DNA of 64,000 nucleotides from an uncultured Prevotella sp. (GCA_944319815.1 CALUEX010000007.1:1-64000), one strand, 5' to 3'; positions 51,333 through 59,962 are shown, counted from the stretch's first letter. The notes: generated from the letters alone by a model not told the origin. Program-made: numbers and translations.

Positions 51333-53882
51333 TTAGAATCTGTAAGTGATGTTCAGCATACCGTTCGTGCCGTAAGCGTAGAACCTCATCGGGTTTCTCT
51401 TGAAGCTGTATGCGCGTATGTTGCCGCTGTTGGTGTAGTCGCTGCGGCTCTGCTCGTAGCCTCCGGTGCAGAGGTTCTGGTTGTTCAGGATGTTGGTAAC
51501 CATGAGGTTGATTGACAGCATTCCTCGCTTCAGGTATATGCTGCGGCCTATTGACCCGTCGAGCATGAAGCCTCCGTGCCCTTGTGCCTGCTCTACGGCT
51601 GCGGGGGTCGGGTTGCCTTCGTTGTCATATATGTTGTCGTAAATTTCCTGCCTTGTGTCAAGCGTCTCTCCGTAACGGTAGCTTGGCGAGTAAGAAAGGT
51701 AGATGCGGTCGTAGTAGTTGCAGTTGAGGTCGATGTACCAACCGCCGCTGTGGTAGCTTACGCCGAGGCTTGCAGCAGTGAGCGGCGTGCCCGAGTCGCG
51801 CATACCTTTGTTATATACAATGTCACTGATGTACTCGGCACTTGTCGAGTTCATGTAGGTCACGTTTGAGTTGTTGATGATTTTTGCGTCGCTGATTTGT
51901 CCTATGAGGTTGATGTCAAACGCGCTCGTAACCTTGAAACGGAGACCAGCCTCGACACCGTAATACTCTTTCTTGATGCCCGTGAGCGAAACGTATGAGA
52001 AAGAGTTGATGTCGTCGAAGTAGTAGTTCTGCCAGTCGGTCACGTTCGTGAGGTAGCTGTAATAGGCATTGATGTTGGCGTGCAGCCATGAGTTTTGCAG
52101 CTGGTAGCCTATTTCCGTGCTGAAGATGCGCTCGTTCTTGAGGTTAGATACGAAGTCGTTGTTGATTTCGGGTGATACGAACGCTGTGCGTGCCTGTGGC
52201 GCGCGGTGCTCGTAACCGATGCCGAAGGTCAGCGTGTTGCCGCGCCCGAGGTTCCAGTTCGTGCCCAGCTTGAAGCCTCCGTCAACGAATTGTGCGGTCT
52301 TGCTCTTGCCGAACGAGTTGTTGGCTGCAAGTCCGTTGCGCATCTTTCCGTCGCGTTGCATCGAGGTGTAGCCTACCTTTGCTGCTACGGTGTAGTGCAG
52401 GATGCCGAAGTTCTGGCTGTAGCTTGACCACAGTTTAGAGTTGTTGACGAGCAGGTTGTAGTCGTAACCGAACTTGTCGCCCACGCCTACGACAGCGTCG
52501 CGGTTGTTCAGGTCGTACTGGATTTCGTCGGAGTTGCGGTCGTATGTGCCTAATGCGTAAGTGTTGATGTTGTGGTAAGTCGTGGCCCCGAGCAGGTCTT
52601 CCATTGTCTGGTAGTGCATACCTTTGTTGCTTGCGCCGACGATACCGATGTTCCACTTCTTGTCCTTGCCTATTTGCTTGTTAAGCGTCGAGGCGATGGT
52701 GAACGTCAGTGCGTCGTTGTGCTTGGCCTGTATGTAGTAGAGGGCGTCCTGTCCTTGTGCGTTGGCCTGGTGGTTAGAGTAGTATAGCTGGTCCCAGTTT
52801 ATCTGCCTGTTGGCCTTTGACGCAGTCCAGTAAGCGTAAGCCCTGTTCCAGTCTTCGAGGGCTTGCGGCGTGCGGTTGCTTTCCCCGCTCTCTCCCCATA
52901 CGTCGTAGTAGCTACTCGGCATATTCTTCCAGTAGTTGGGGTGTGGGTTGCTTGCGTTGTTGTAATTGAGCTTGGTGCTCTCGTACATGGTGTATTTGCC
53001 CATGAGCGACGTGGTCAGCTTTGTGTTGTCGTCTATTTTCCAGTCCCATGTGAGGAGTGCCGTTGGCGAGTAGTCGTGCACTATTCGCGAGTTGCGCTTC
53101 TTGCCGTTCTGGTATCCCCAATACGGGTTGTAGTATCGGTCGTTAGCCAACCAGTACATCTCGTCCGTGCCGGCGCCCTGCGACGCGCGCTCCGTCGGGT
53201 TGCCCCATGTGACGAGCGAGAGAGAGTGGGTGCCGTCGCCGAACACCTTTTGTATGCCGAGGAAGTATGAGAGCGAGTTGTAGAACGTGCCTTCGACATA
53301 TCCCTCGTTGGCCCAGCGGTAGGTGACGTTGCCGGAGAAAGCCCATCCCTTGTCGCTCAGGCCTGTGTTGAACGTGTACATACCGCGCAGCGTGTAGCTG
53401 CGGTTGGCCCCGCTGAGCGTTATCCTGTGGCCTGCGGGCATGGCGGCCGGGCGGAAGTTGTAGTTGTTCGAACCGCCCATTGCCGACATAGAGAAGTTGT
53501 TATCCTCGAAGGGGAGCGATGACTCCATGTTGCGGGTCTGCTGGTTCAGGCCGCCGACCCACGAGTAACGGAACTGGCCTGACTCCATGTCGTAGATTGG
53601 CGTGCCGTTGATATAGATGTCATTGAACCTCTGGTCGAACGCGCGGTAGCGGAAGCGCATCGGCGAAAAGAGGTATCCCACCTCGCTTGCGTAGATGTTC
53701 GAGTTGGAGTTGATGATGGATACGTTTTGCGACATATCGTCATCCTCGCCCAACTGAGCTTCCGTGAATGTGAATGCCGTCTCGCTCATGACGGCACCCT
53801 TCAGCCCTATGGAGTCGCTTTGGGCAAAGGCCAAAGGCGCGTAGCATAGAGCCATCACTGCTATTTTCAGCTTTTTCTGCAT
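51333..53882 (-). CDS. TonB-dependent outer-membrane receptor
   Basis: An 849-residue outer-membrane receptor with signal peptide (MQKKLKIAVMALCYAPLAFA). Plug-like residues about 40-190 lead to a long beta-barrel of aromatic-rich strands ending in the outer-membrane signature FYAYGTNGMLNITYRF. Unlike SusC it lacks the N-terminal carboxypeptidase-like domain, and no clear TonB box is seen. It has a perfect consensus promoter and is the first of three genes with two lipoproteins, which would be its surface-exposed substrate-binding partners. Substrate not readable. Confidence 0.85.
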   Translation of the reverse strand: MQKKLKIAVMALCYAPLAFAQSDSIGLKGAVMSETAFTFTEAQLGEDDDMSQNVSIINSNSNIYASEVGYLFSPMRFRYRAFDQRFNDIYINGTPIYDMESGQFRYSWVGGLNQQTRNMESSLPFEDNNFSMSAMGGSNNYNFRPAAMPAGHRITLSGANRSYTLRGMYTFNTGLSDKGWAFSGNVTYRWANEGYVEGTFYNSLSYFLGIQKVFGDGTHSLSLVTWGNPTERASQGAGTDEMYWLANDRYYNPYWGYQNGKKRNSRIVHDYSPTALLTWDWKIDDNTKLTTSLMGKYTMYESTKLNYNNASNPHPNYWKNMPSSYYDVWGESGESNRTPQALEDWNRAYAYWTASKANRQINWDQLYYSNHQANAQGQDALYYIQAKHNDALTFTIASTLNKQIGKDKKWNIGIVGASNKGMHYQTMEDLLGATTYHNINTYALGTYDRNSDEIQYDLNNRDAVVGVGDKFGYDYNLLVNNSKLWSSYSQNFGILHYTVAAKVGYTSMQRDGKMRNGLAANNSFGKSKTAQFVDGGFKLGTNWNLGRGNTLTFGIGYEHRAPQARTAFVSPEINNDFVSNLKNERIFSTEIGYQLQNSWLHANINAYYSYLTNVTDWQNYYFDDINSFSYVSLTGIKKEYYGVEAGLRFKVTSAFDINLIGQISDAKIINNSNVTYMNSTSAEYISDIVYNKGMRDSGTPLTAASLGVSYHSGGWYIDLNCNYYDRIYLSYSPSYRYGETLDTRQEIYDNIYDNEGNPTPAAVEQAQGHGGFMLDGSIGRSIYLKRGMLSINLMVTNILNNQNLCTGGYEQSRSDYTNSGNIRAYSFKRNPMRFYAYGTNGMLNITYRF

Positions 53883-53909
53883 AATAATATGTTTTGTTAA
53901 TACTCGTTG

Positions 53910-53940
53910 CAAAGTTAAGTGAATTTAAATAAATGTCAAA
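53910..53940 (-). promoter_or_regulatory. Promoter of the TonB-receptor operon
   Basis: On the minus strand TTTG (53937-53940), 19 bases, TAACTTTG (53910-53917): exact consensus. Confidence 0.8.
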
Positions 53941-54080
53941 GCAAAAGACCGAAAATGTGCCTCGAACGGTACGTTTTTTCACGTTCTTGTAACGTTGTGC
54001 ACAAATTAGGACGGCTGTATGTCGCGGTTTGGATGTCGGTTTGTAATCGGTTGATATTCAGGTGATTATCCGTTCGTCTA

Positions 54081-54170
54081 CAAAAGATGCCGAATTGTCG
54101 TGTAAAAGGATGCCTTTTAATGGGCGAAAGGCCATGTTTTGCGGTGCCGTTTGCCGCCTTTTGCCGTGCC
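54081..54170. repeat. CTTTTGC-type short repeats
   Basis: CAAAAGATGCCGAATT, GTAAAAGGATGCCTTTTA and GCGAAAGGCCATGTTTTGC units. Part of the 672-base gap 53883-54554, which also contains two promoters and the element at 54392-54540. Confidence 0.55.
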
Positions 54171-54284
54171 GCCTTTCGTCGTTTGGGCGAAGCGGGGCGG
54201 CGTGCCGTCTTGTTTCGTATGTGTTTCAAAGGTTTTGCCGGTATGTTTCATTGCCTCCATGAAGTGAAAAAAAAGATTTTTTGT

Positions 54285-54315
54285 TTTGGATTTTATCCAA
54301 CTTGCCGTATCTTTG
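54285..54315 (+). promoter_or_regulatory. Consensus promoter far upstream of the EEP gene
   Basis: TTTG at 54285-54288, 19 bases, TATCTTTG at 54308-54315: exact consensus, but about 240 bases before the next start codon, leaving a long leader that contains the TTAAAGGAGTT-type element. Confidence 0.75.
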
Positions 54316-54391
54316 CAAGTAGCAACAGTCGGTGTCGCGCTCCTGGCATAAGTGGCAAGGGCGCGCAGTGGTGTACGATTGGGAAAATGTT

Positions 54392-54540
54392 AAATGAATA
54401 TCCGTAAACCTCCCTATAGCCGTTAATGGGGCATAAACAGGCAAGGCATTTGTCTTTAACTCCTTAGTGAGCAAAGCGAACGTTAGCTATTTTTAACTCC
54501 TTTAACTACTAAAGAATGGGAGCTTTGCGGGCATTCAAAA
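54392..54540. repeat. TTAAAGGAGTT-type element, copy in reverse orientation
   Basis: Right end (reverse strand) TTTTGAATGCCCGCAAAGCT matches the start of the 8.2-kb copy; left end AATGAATATCCGTAAACCTCC is an imperfect inverted match. AACTCCTTTAACTACT and AACTCCTTAG units lie inside. Confidence 0.6.
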
Positions 54541-54554
54541 ATTATAATTTAGTC

Positions 54555-55604
54555 ATGAGGAAACTGTCTTTGTTTATCGTTCTGTCGCTCCTTTGGGTGG
54601 CGGTAAGCTCACAGGCACAGAGAAAATACTCTGTTTATGCCGTAGGGTTCTATAACCAGGAAAATCTTTTCGACACTTGCCATGACGAAGGCAAGAACGA
54701 CAGCGAGTTCCTGCCCACCGGCTCGTATCGGTGGAATGGGCTTAAATACAGCCATAAGCTGCGCAACATGGCGCGCGCCTTGGCCGATATGGGCACCGAC
54801 GTGCTGCCTGACGTGGGCTGCGCCGTAATCGGGTTGTCCGAGGTAGAGAATGCAAAGGTGCTTGACGACCTGACGGCCCAGGAACCCTTGCGCGCGCGTG
54901 GATATAAATATGTGCACGTGGAGGGGCCCGACTCGCGCGGCATCGATTGTGCCATGCTCTATAACCCGGCGCTGTTCGCCGTTAAGGACGTCAAGTTGCT
55001 GCCTTATGTCCCGTCGTCTTCGATGAAGAGCGATTACAAGACGCGCGGTTTCCTGACCGTGACAGGCGAGATGGCCGGCGATGCCGTGGCCGTAATCGTG
55101 TGCCACTGGCCAAGCCGTTTTGCCGGTTCGCCTTACCGTGAGCACGCCGCGTCGCAGGTGAAGGCCATAAAGGACTCGCTTCTTAAGGCCAATCCTGACA
55201 TGAAGGTGATGGTGATGGGCGACATGAACGACGACCCGACCAACAAGAGCATGAAAGACGTGCTCGGTGCTGTGGGCGACATAAAAAGCGTGAAAGAGGG
55301 CAATATGTATAACCCTTGGTACAAGCTGTTGGCGAGGGATGGTGTCGGCACGCTGTCATACCAAGGCTCATGGAACCTGTTTGACCAGATAGTCATGACG
55401 CCGAACATGGTGGACACTGGCGGCAAAAAGGATTTCTCGACATTGAAGTTCTGGAAGAACCAGATATTCCGACGCGACTATCTTATCAACACCGAAGGCC
55501 GCTACAAGGGCACGCCCAAGCGCACGCACGCCAGTGGAATATGGCTTGACGGTTACAGCGACCACCTGCCAGTGGTGATTTACCTCGTAAAGGAACAGAA
55601 ATGA
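54555..55604 (+). CDS. Secreted endonuclease/exonuclease/phosphatase-family hydrolase
   Basis: A 349-residue EEP-fold enzyme with a signal peptide (MRKLSLFIVLSLLWVAVSSQAQ). Motifs are typical of the family: FYNQENLFD (metal Asn), GLSEVEN (metal Glu), SRGIDCAMLYNP, VCHWPSR (His), GDMNDDPTN (Asp/Asn) and the final SDHLPVVIYL (catalytic Asp-His). Such secreted members cleave DNA or phosphoesters. The ATG at 54555 is chosen over 54516 because it begins the signal peptide. Its stop overlaps the next gene's start (ATGA), opening a three-gene operon. Confidence 0.88.
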   Translation: MRKLSLFIVLSLLWVAVSSQAQRKYSVYAVGFYNQENLFDTCHDEGKNDSEFLPTGSYRWNGLKYSHKLRNMARALADMGTDVLPDVGCAVIGLSEVENAKVLDDLTAQEPLRARGYKYVHVEGPDSRGIDCAMLYNPALFAVKDVKLLPYVPSSSMKSDYKTRGFLTVTGEMAGDAVAVIVCHWPSRFAGSPYREHAASQVKAIKDSLLKANPDMKVMVMGDMNDDPTNKSMKDVLGAVGDIKSVKEGNMYNPWYKLLARDGVGTLSYQGSWNLFDQIVMTPNMVDTGGKKDFSTLKFWKNQIFRRDYLINTEGRYKGTPKRTHASGIWLDGYSDHLPVVIYLVKEQK

Positions 55605-56254
55605 ACGGCGAAGAAGGGCGTCGTTACGCAGCGGATGCCGTACCGGCGGCCGGCTGCGGGGTGGGGGATGACGGCGTAGAGCGTCATCCTCTTGAGCCTT
55701 TTACGCCTGACGGGGCGCGCCTCCTGATGCTGGGCAGTTTCCCGCCGTCGCGCCGCCGCTGGTGCATGGATTTCTTTTATCCCAATTTCATCAACGATAT
55801 GTGGCGTATCTTCGGGCTCGTGTTCTTCGGTGACAAGGGGCATTTCGTTGAACGCGACAAGCCGGTTTTCCGCAAGGATGCCATAGTGCAGTTCCTCACG
55901 GAGCGCGGCATTGCCCTTTACGACACGGCGTGCGCCGTGCGGAGACTGAAGAATACGGCCTCTGACAAGGATTTGGAAGTCGTGGCCGAGACCGACCTTG
56001 ATGCCCTTCTTGGGCGCATTCCGTCATGCTGCGCCGTGGTTACCACGGGCCAGAAAGCTACCGACGTGTTCACGTTGCATTATGGCATTAAGCCGCCCAA
56101 GGTGGGCGAGAGCGTGCCTTTCATGCTTGGTGACCGCAACCTGCGGCTTTACCGTATGCCGAGCAGTTCGCGCGCCTACCCGATGAAAGTGGAGCGCAAG
56201 GCCGAATACTATGAAAAGATGTTTATTGAAGAAGGACTGAAAGGACAGCAATAA
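55601..56254 (+). CDS. Uracil-DNA glycosylase-superfamily protein
   Basis: A 217-residue cytoplasmic protein. After about 38 variable residues, ARLLMLGSFPPSRRRW has the strand-loop start of the UDG superfamily; FFYPNFINDMWRIFG follows and the C-terminal RMPSSSRAY may carry the DNA-contacting loop. The catalytic Asp of classical UDG is not evident, so it could be a distant Mug/TDG-like repair enzyme or an inactive relative. It overlaps the EEP gene by four bases (ATGA) and udk by one (TAATG). Confidence 0.65.
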   Translation: MNGEEGRRYAADAVPAAGCGVGDDGVERHPLEPFTPDGARLLMLGSFPPSRRRWCMDFFYPNFINDMWRIFGLVFFGDKGHFVERDKPVFRKDAIVQFLTERGIALYDTACAVRRLKNTASDKDLEVVAETDLDALLGRIPSCCAVVTTGQKATDVFTLHYGIKPPKVGESVPFMLGDRNLRLYRMPSSSRAYPMKVERKAEYYEKMFIEEGLKGQQ

Positions 56255-56862
56255 TGACTATAATAGGAATAGCCGGCGGCACAGGTTCAGGCAAGACCAC
56301 CGTCGTGAGGAAAATAGCCGAGGCCTTGCCTCCGCATTATGTAGTGGTGGTGCCGCTCGATTCGTATTACAACGACACGTCAAGCATGACCGAGGAGGAA
56401 CGCCATGCCATAAATTTTGACCATCCCGACGCATTCGACTGGAAGTTGTTGATTAAGCAGGTGAACGACTTGCGTAACGGCAAGGCCATAGAACAGCCTA
56501 CTTACTCTTACCTTCTTTGCAACAGGCTTGAGGAGACCTTACACATAGAGCCTCGCCCCGTAGTCATAATAGAAGGCATCATGACGCTGCTGAACAAGAA
56601 GTTGCGTGACATGATGGACTTGAAGATATATGTCGATACCGACTCTGACGAGCGCCTTATACGTAACATCCAGCGTGATGTCATTGAGCGGGGGCGCACT
56701 GTGGAGATGGTCATCGAGCGTTACCTTAGGGTGCTGAAGCCTATGCACGAACAGTTTATCGAGCCGACAAAGAAGTATGCAGACCTAATCATACCGCAAG
56801 GCGGGGAGAACCATACGGGTATAGACATACTTTGCAAGTACATTGAAAGCATCGTGAAATGA
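56254..56862 (+). CDS. udk: Uridine kinase
   Basis: A 202-residue P-loop kinase that phosphorylates uridine or cytidine in pyrimidine salvage. Walker A GGTGSGKT is at 8-15, followed by VVPLDSYYND, NFDHPDAFDW and the lid arginines around RLIRNIQRDVIERGR. Length and motifs are those of Udk/phosphoribulokinase-family kinases. The ATG overlaps the preceding TAA by one base. A hairpin repeat follows. Confidence 0.92.
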   Translation: MTIIGIAGGTGSGKTTVVRKIAEALPPHYVVVVPLDSYYNDTSSMTEEERHAINFDHPDAFDWKLLIKQVNDLRNGKAIEQPTYSYLLCNRLEETLHIEPRPVVIIEGIMTLLNKKLRDMMDLKIYVDTDSDERLIRNIQRDVIERGRTVEMVIERYLRVLKPMHEQFIEPTKKYADLIIPQGGENHTGIDILCKYIESIVK

Positions 56863-56880
56863 TTTTTGGGGAATACTGTT

Positions 56881-56999
56881 AGGGGTTAAGGAGTTAGGGA
56901 ATAAAGGAGTTAAGACAAATGCTTTTCAGGTAAACCCGTTTGTGAACTGCCGTCAACGGTATTGTCTTGACTCTTTTATTCCCTAACCCCTTAACCCCT
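56881..56999. repeat. Inverted repeat with 38-base arms
   Basis: Arms 56881-56918 (AGGGGTTAAGGAGTTAGGGA onward) and 56962-56999 are reverse complements apart from a small mismatch, between convergent udk and the DUF308 gene; likely a bidirectional terminator. Confidence 0.8.
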
Positions 57000-57033
57000 T
57001 TTCTCACCTCATTCGGCCCTTGATTACTAATCC

Positions 57034-57618
57034 TTAATCATTAATTCTTACTTGATTTCTCGTTTCCTTATATATTTTCACGGCATTGATGAATTCGGTT
57101 ACGCCGTAAAACAGGAGGCACCAGCCGATGATAAGCAGTGGCAGTGCCGAGGCATCTATGGGACGGATGATGATGAATACGCCAGTGATGAGGATTAGCG
57201 AAGGCCCAATCCAGAACCACACGGGCACGCGGAACATCTTTTTTGCGTTGAGCAATGTCATGAATTGGTTGATTGAGCCTAAGATGATGATGCCTCCGAG
57301 GGCATACATCAACGTCTTGATGAACACGCCAGGGATGACGGCGAGCGTCAGGCCAAGCAGCACGCTGCCAAGTCCTACGACGGGAAACGTAGGCCTTGCT
57401 TGTACGATAAGCCGCCCCTCGGCATCGTAAATCTCGTTGGCGCCTGAGCGTTTCCTTGCGTTGAAATATGTTGCCAAAGATATTGCCCCGGACAAAAGGA
57501 ACATCACGCCGATGGCGACGGTTATCCATTTCACGGTGCTGTCAGGGTTGTTGATGAGCAATATTCCCGTGACTATCGCGCAAACAGCGCGGAAAATAGA
57601 GCTTCTAAGTATTTTCAT
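57034..57618 (-). CDS. HdeD/DUF308-family membrane protein
   Basis: A 194-residue protein with about six membrane spans in two repeated halves (AVCAIVTGILLINNPDSTVKWIT with IGVMFLLSGAISLATYF; ALGGIIILGSINQFM; LILITGVFIIIRPIDASALPLLIIGWCLLFYGVTEFI). This is the DUF308 pattern of HdeD-like proteins, linked to acid resistance in enterobacteria but of unknown role here. The ATG at 57618 (MKILRSSIFR) is 28 bases after a promoter; an upstream start at 57657 would include the promoter. Confidence 0.8.
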   Translation of the reverse strand: MKILRSSIFRAVCAIVTGILLINNPDSTVKWITVAIGVMFLLSGAISLATYFNARKRSGANEIYDAEGRLIVQARPTFPVVGLGSVLLGLTLAVIPGVFIKTLMYALGGIIILGSINQFMTLLNAKKMFRVPVWFWIGPSLILITGVFIIIRPIDASALPLLIIGWCLLFYGVTEFINAVKIYKETRNQVRIND

Positions 57619-57646
57619 GGTGGGTCGGATTTTTCTGTTGACATAA

Positions 57647-57677
57647 CAAAAGTACAAAAAATATGCGCATGAAACAA
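57647..57677 (-). promoter_or_regulatory. Promoter of the DUF308 gene
   Basis: On the minus strand TTG (57675-57677), 20 bases, TACTTTTG (57647-57654). Confidence 0.6.
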
Positions 57678-57686
57678 GTTTTTTGC

Positions 57687-57694
57687 TACTTTTG
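57687..57694 (+). promoter_or_regulatory. Probable -7 element of the histidine phosphatase gene
   Basis: TACTTTTG; leader about 60 bases. It lies back to back with the DUF308 promoter. Confidence 0.5.
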
Positions 57695-57756
57695 CAGCGT
57701 TTGCGGGATTTTCTTTAACTCATTTTACGTATTTCACTTCTTTAACTTCTGAATAT

Positions 57757-58263
57757 ATGACAACACTTTATCTTGTACGCCACGGCGAGACAATAGACAA
57801 CGTTAACCGCATAATGCAAGGGCAGACGCAGGGAGAGCTTACACCCGTGGGGGTGGAACAGGCACGCAAGGTGGCCGCCGACATGGCTGCTGTCGCTATT
57901 GATGCTTTCGTCTCAAGTGACTTGAAACGGGCCGTTGACACCTGTAAAATCATTGCCGAGCCGCACAAGCAAGCGGTTGAAACTACGCCATTGCTGCGTG
58001 AAAGGGACTGGGGCGGCTTTACGGGAAAGTATATTCCTGACTTGAAGGATGCTGTTTGGCCTGACGACATTGAGTCTGTTGACGCGCTGAAGGAGCGTGC
58101 CGCGATGTTCCTGGATTATGTAAGGGGAAAGTATCCGTCGGCTACTGTGCTTGCGGTAGGGCATGGCATAATAAATAAAGCTGTCCAGGCTGTGTTTTAC
58201 GGGAAAGAGATGAAGGACATTCCACCCATGTGCAATGCCGAGGTACGTGTGTTGCAGTTGTAA
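57757..58263 (+). CDS. Histidine phosphatase family protein
   Basis: A 168-residue phosphoglycerate-mutase-like enzyme. The catalytic RHG is at 8-10 (TLYLVRHGETIDN), the second conserved region is SSDLKRAVDTCKII with its arginine, and the second histidine is in VLAVGHGIINKA. It has no signal peptide. Its length suits a small phosphatase (for example on sugar or cobalamin phosphates) rather than a mutase; the substrate is unknown. Confidence 0.88.
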   Translation: MTTLYLVRHGETIDNVNRIMQGQTQGELTPVGVEQARKVAADMAAVAIDAFVSSDLKRAVDTCKIIAEPHKQAVETTPLLRERDWGGFTGKYIPDLKDAVWPDDIESVDALKERAAMFLDYVRGKYPSATVLAVGHGIINKAVQAVFYGKEMKDIPPMCNAEVRVLQL

Positions 58264-58303
58264 GGAAGGTTAGTTCACGGCTATTTTACAGTCATGATAA
58301 AAT

Positions 58304-58340
58304 GAAAAGGACGCTCCTCACGGATGCGTCCTTTTCGCTT
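58304..58340 (+). terminator. Intrinsic terminator of the histidine phosphatase gene
   Basis: GAAAAGGACGC (58304-58314) pairs with GCGTCCTTTTC (58326-58336), 11-base loop. Confidence 0.75.
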
Positions 58341-58442
58341 AATAGACAATCAATATAGTAAGGTTTATTGGTTGAGAGCTTTCTTCCTCATGTCAGTTGG
58401 TGGATTTGTTGTGAAGCGCACGGCCATGCTTACAGTTTCAAA

Positions 58443-58521
58443 CGGCATCTTTTCAGCATACAAAACATGGCTTTTTGCCCGATGAAAGATAACCTTTCGC
58501 ATCGTAAAAGGGTATCTCTTG
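58443..58521. repeat. CTTTTGC-type hairpin cluster
   Basis: CGGCATCTTTTCAGCAT, CAAAACATGGCTTTTTGCC, GATGAAAGATAACCTTTCGCATC and GTAAAAGGGTATCTCTTGC units. Lies in the 581-base gap 58264-58844, which is made of repeats only. Confidence 0.55.
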
Positions 58522-58612
58522 CAAACTTGTCGGAGGCAAGTTGAAACCGTAAGCAAAAGCCCTTGAAATGCAACAAGCCGTAAGTCGTTCCCGCAAAGGG
58601 GCACCCGATGAT

Positions 58613-58730
58613 TATGACTGTCCGCTACGCTTCCATTTATTGGTAGTTAAAGGAGTTTCCTCCAGTAGTTAAAGGAGTTAAAGTAGTTATCGCTCGTTTC
58701 ACTCGCTAAGGAGTTAAAGACAAATGCTTT
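58613..58730. repeat. TTAAAGGAGTT-type element, copy 4
   Basis: Starts GACTGTCCGCTACGCTTCC and continues with GTAGTTAAAGGAGTTTCCTC and TCGCTCGTTTCACTCGCTAAG, as in the 8.2- and 46.7-kb copies. A related GAGTTAAGGAGTTAGG stretch follows at 58740-58780. Confidence 0.6.
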
Positions 58731-58790
58731 GCTTTTTGGGAGTTAAGGAGTTAGGAAGTTAAGGAGTTAAGACATTTGCCTTTCATCCAT

Positions 58791-58845
58791 TCACCTCCCC
58801 TCGGGGAGGCCGGAAGGGGGCTTTGGGGAGGTTGGGAGGGGGCTT
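58791..58845. repeat. Tandem GC-rich palindromic repeats
   Basis: CACCTCCCCTCGGGGAGG then GGAAGGGGGCTTTGGGGAGG and GTTGGGAGGGGGCTTT, abutting the stop codon of the basic protein gene. Confidence 0.6.
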
Positions 58846-59792
58846 TACCTGCGTCCTCCGAAGTGCCCTTTGCTGCCTCCGCCGCTGCTCTTTGCTGAGC
58901 TGCTCCGGCTACTTCCGCCCCGGCTTCCGCTCGCTGACGACCTTCTCGGGGCGCTTCCTCGGCTTACCGAGGGTCTCGATGTACTCCGTTTGGGAGTGAA
59001 AGTGTTGCTCGGTTTCCTTTGTGTTCTTGAACCCGTAAAGCGTCTGTTGCTGCCAGATGAGGTTGTTCCGCTCTTGCTCCTGTTGCTCCTGACGGTAGTG
59101 CGTGTGCTGCTTTCGCGGTTGTTGCGGTAGTTGTTCCGGTTCCCGTTGAAGTTGCGTCCGGGCCTGTTGTGGCTTATCTTGCCGTTTTTCTGTCGGTTGG
59201 TTGTGTGCTGTCTTGTGCTGTGGCTCCTGCTGCCTGCAAAGCGACTGTTGCCGTTATGGCTCCTGTTGTGGAACTCGCCGCGGTCGAAACGGTCACGCAT
59301 ACCGTGCCCCCTTACGCTGCCGCCGTGGTGGAATGTACGCCCTTTGTACCAGCTGTGTCCCCCGTTGCGCCGCCAGCAGTGCCCTCCACGGTAAGTGACG
59401 TAGATGTGCGGACGGCCGAAGTACAGGTAGTGGCGGTGCGGATAGTGGGCGTATATGGCAAAATGCCACACACCGTCGGTCCAGTACAGAGGCCTGTAGA
59501 AGTACGCTGCGGCACAGAATGCACGGTATTGCCAGTCGAGCAAGACGTAGCTAAGGTCGAGGTTGCGCTGCCTCCAGTAAGACTCGTAGAGGTCGTCTGG
59601 GGTATTGACGCTCATCAGGTAGTCGAGGTTAATCTCGTAAGCGGCGTCATATTGCTCTTCGGTGAGGTTCAGTTCATAGGCCATCTTGTCGGTGAGGAAT
59701 AAGGCCTGCTCCCTTGCCTGTTCGTAGCTCATGGCCGAGATTGTGGCCGTCAACGTAAGAAGCATTGTCAAGGCTGTTATCAATCTTTTCAT
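58845..59792 (-). CDS. Secreted basic protein with a long Arg/Ser/Gly-rich tail
   Basis: A 315-residue protein with signal peptide (MKRLITALTMLLTLTATISA). Residues about 20-65 are helical and charged (YEQAREQALFLTDKMAYELNLTEEQYDAAYEINLDYLM), 65-140 aromatic and hydrophobic (YWRQRNLDLSYVLLDWQYRAF, HYPHRHYLYFGRPHIYVTYRGG), and the last 170 residues are low-complexity and strongly basic (many RS, SR, RN, SGSRGG). No known family recognised. The basic tail suggests binding to nucleic acid, lipopolysaccharide or other polyanions outside the cell. ATG 59792 gives the signal; divergent from Wzi module 2. Confidence 0.7.
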   Translation of the reverse strand: MKRLITALTMLLTLTATISAMSYEQAREQALFLTDKMAYELNLTEEQYDAAYEINLDYLMSVNTPDDLYESYWRQRNLDLSYVLLDWQYRAFCAAAYFYRPLYWTDGVWHFAIYAHYPHRHYLYFGRPHIYVTYRGGHCWRRNGGHSWYKGRTFHHGGSVRGHGMRDRFDRGEFHNRSHNGNSRFAGSRSHSTRQHTTNRQKNGKISHNRPGRNFNGNRNNYRNNRESSTRTTVRSNRSKSGTTSSGSNRRFTGSRTQRKPSNTFTPKRSTSRPSVSRGSAPRRSSASGSRGGSSRSSSAKSSGGGSKGHFGGRR

Positions 59793-59962
59793 GACCAATC
59801 TGTTTTTAATGTTATTCTTGTGTCTGCAAAGTAACGCATTCATTTCCGTATGGCAAAAGGTTTTTCCCTAACTTGTCGTGGGAAAATCCCTATTTCGTGG
59901 TTATTGGCTTGATATAATAAATCCGCCAAGACTGCGTTATATGTTAAAAACAACAGGCTTTA

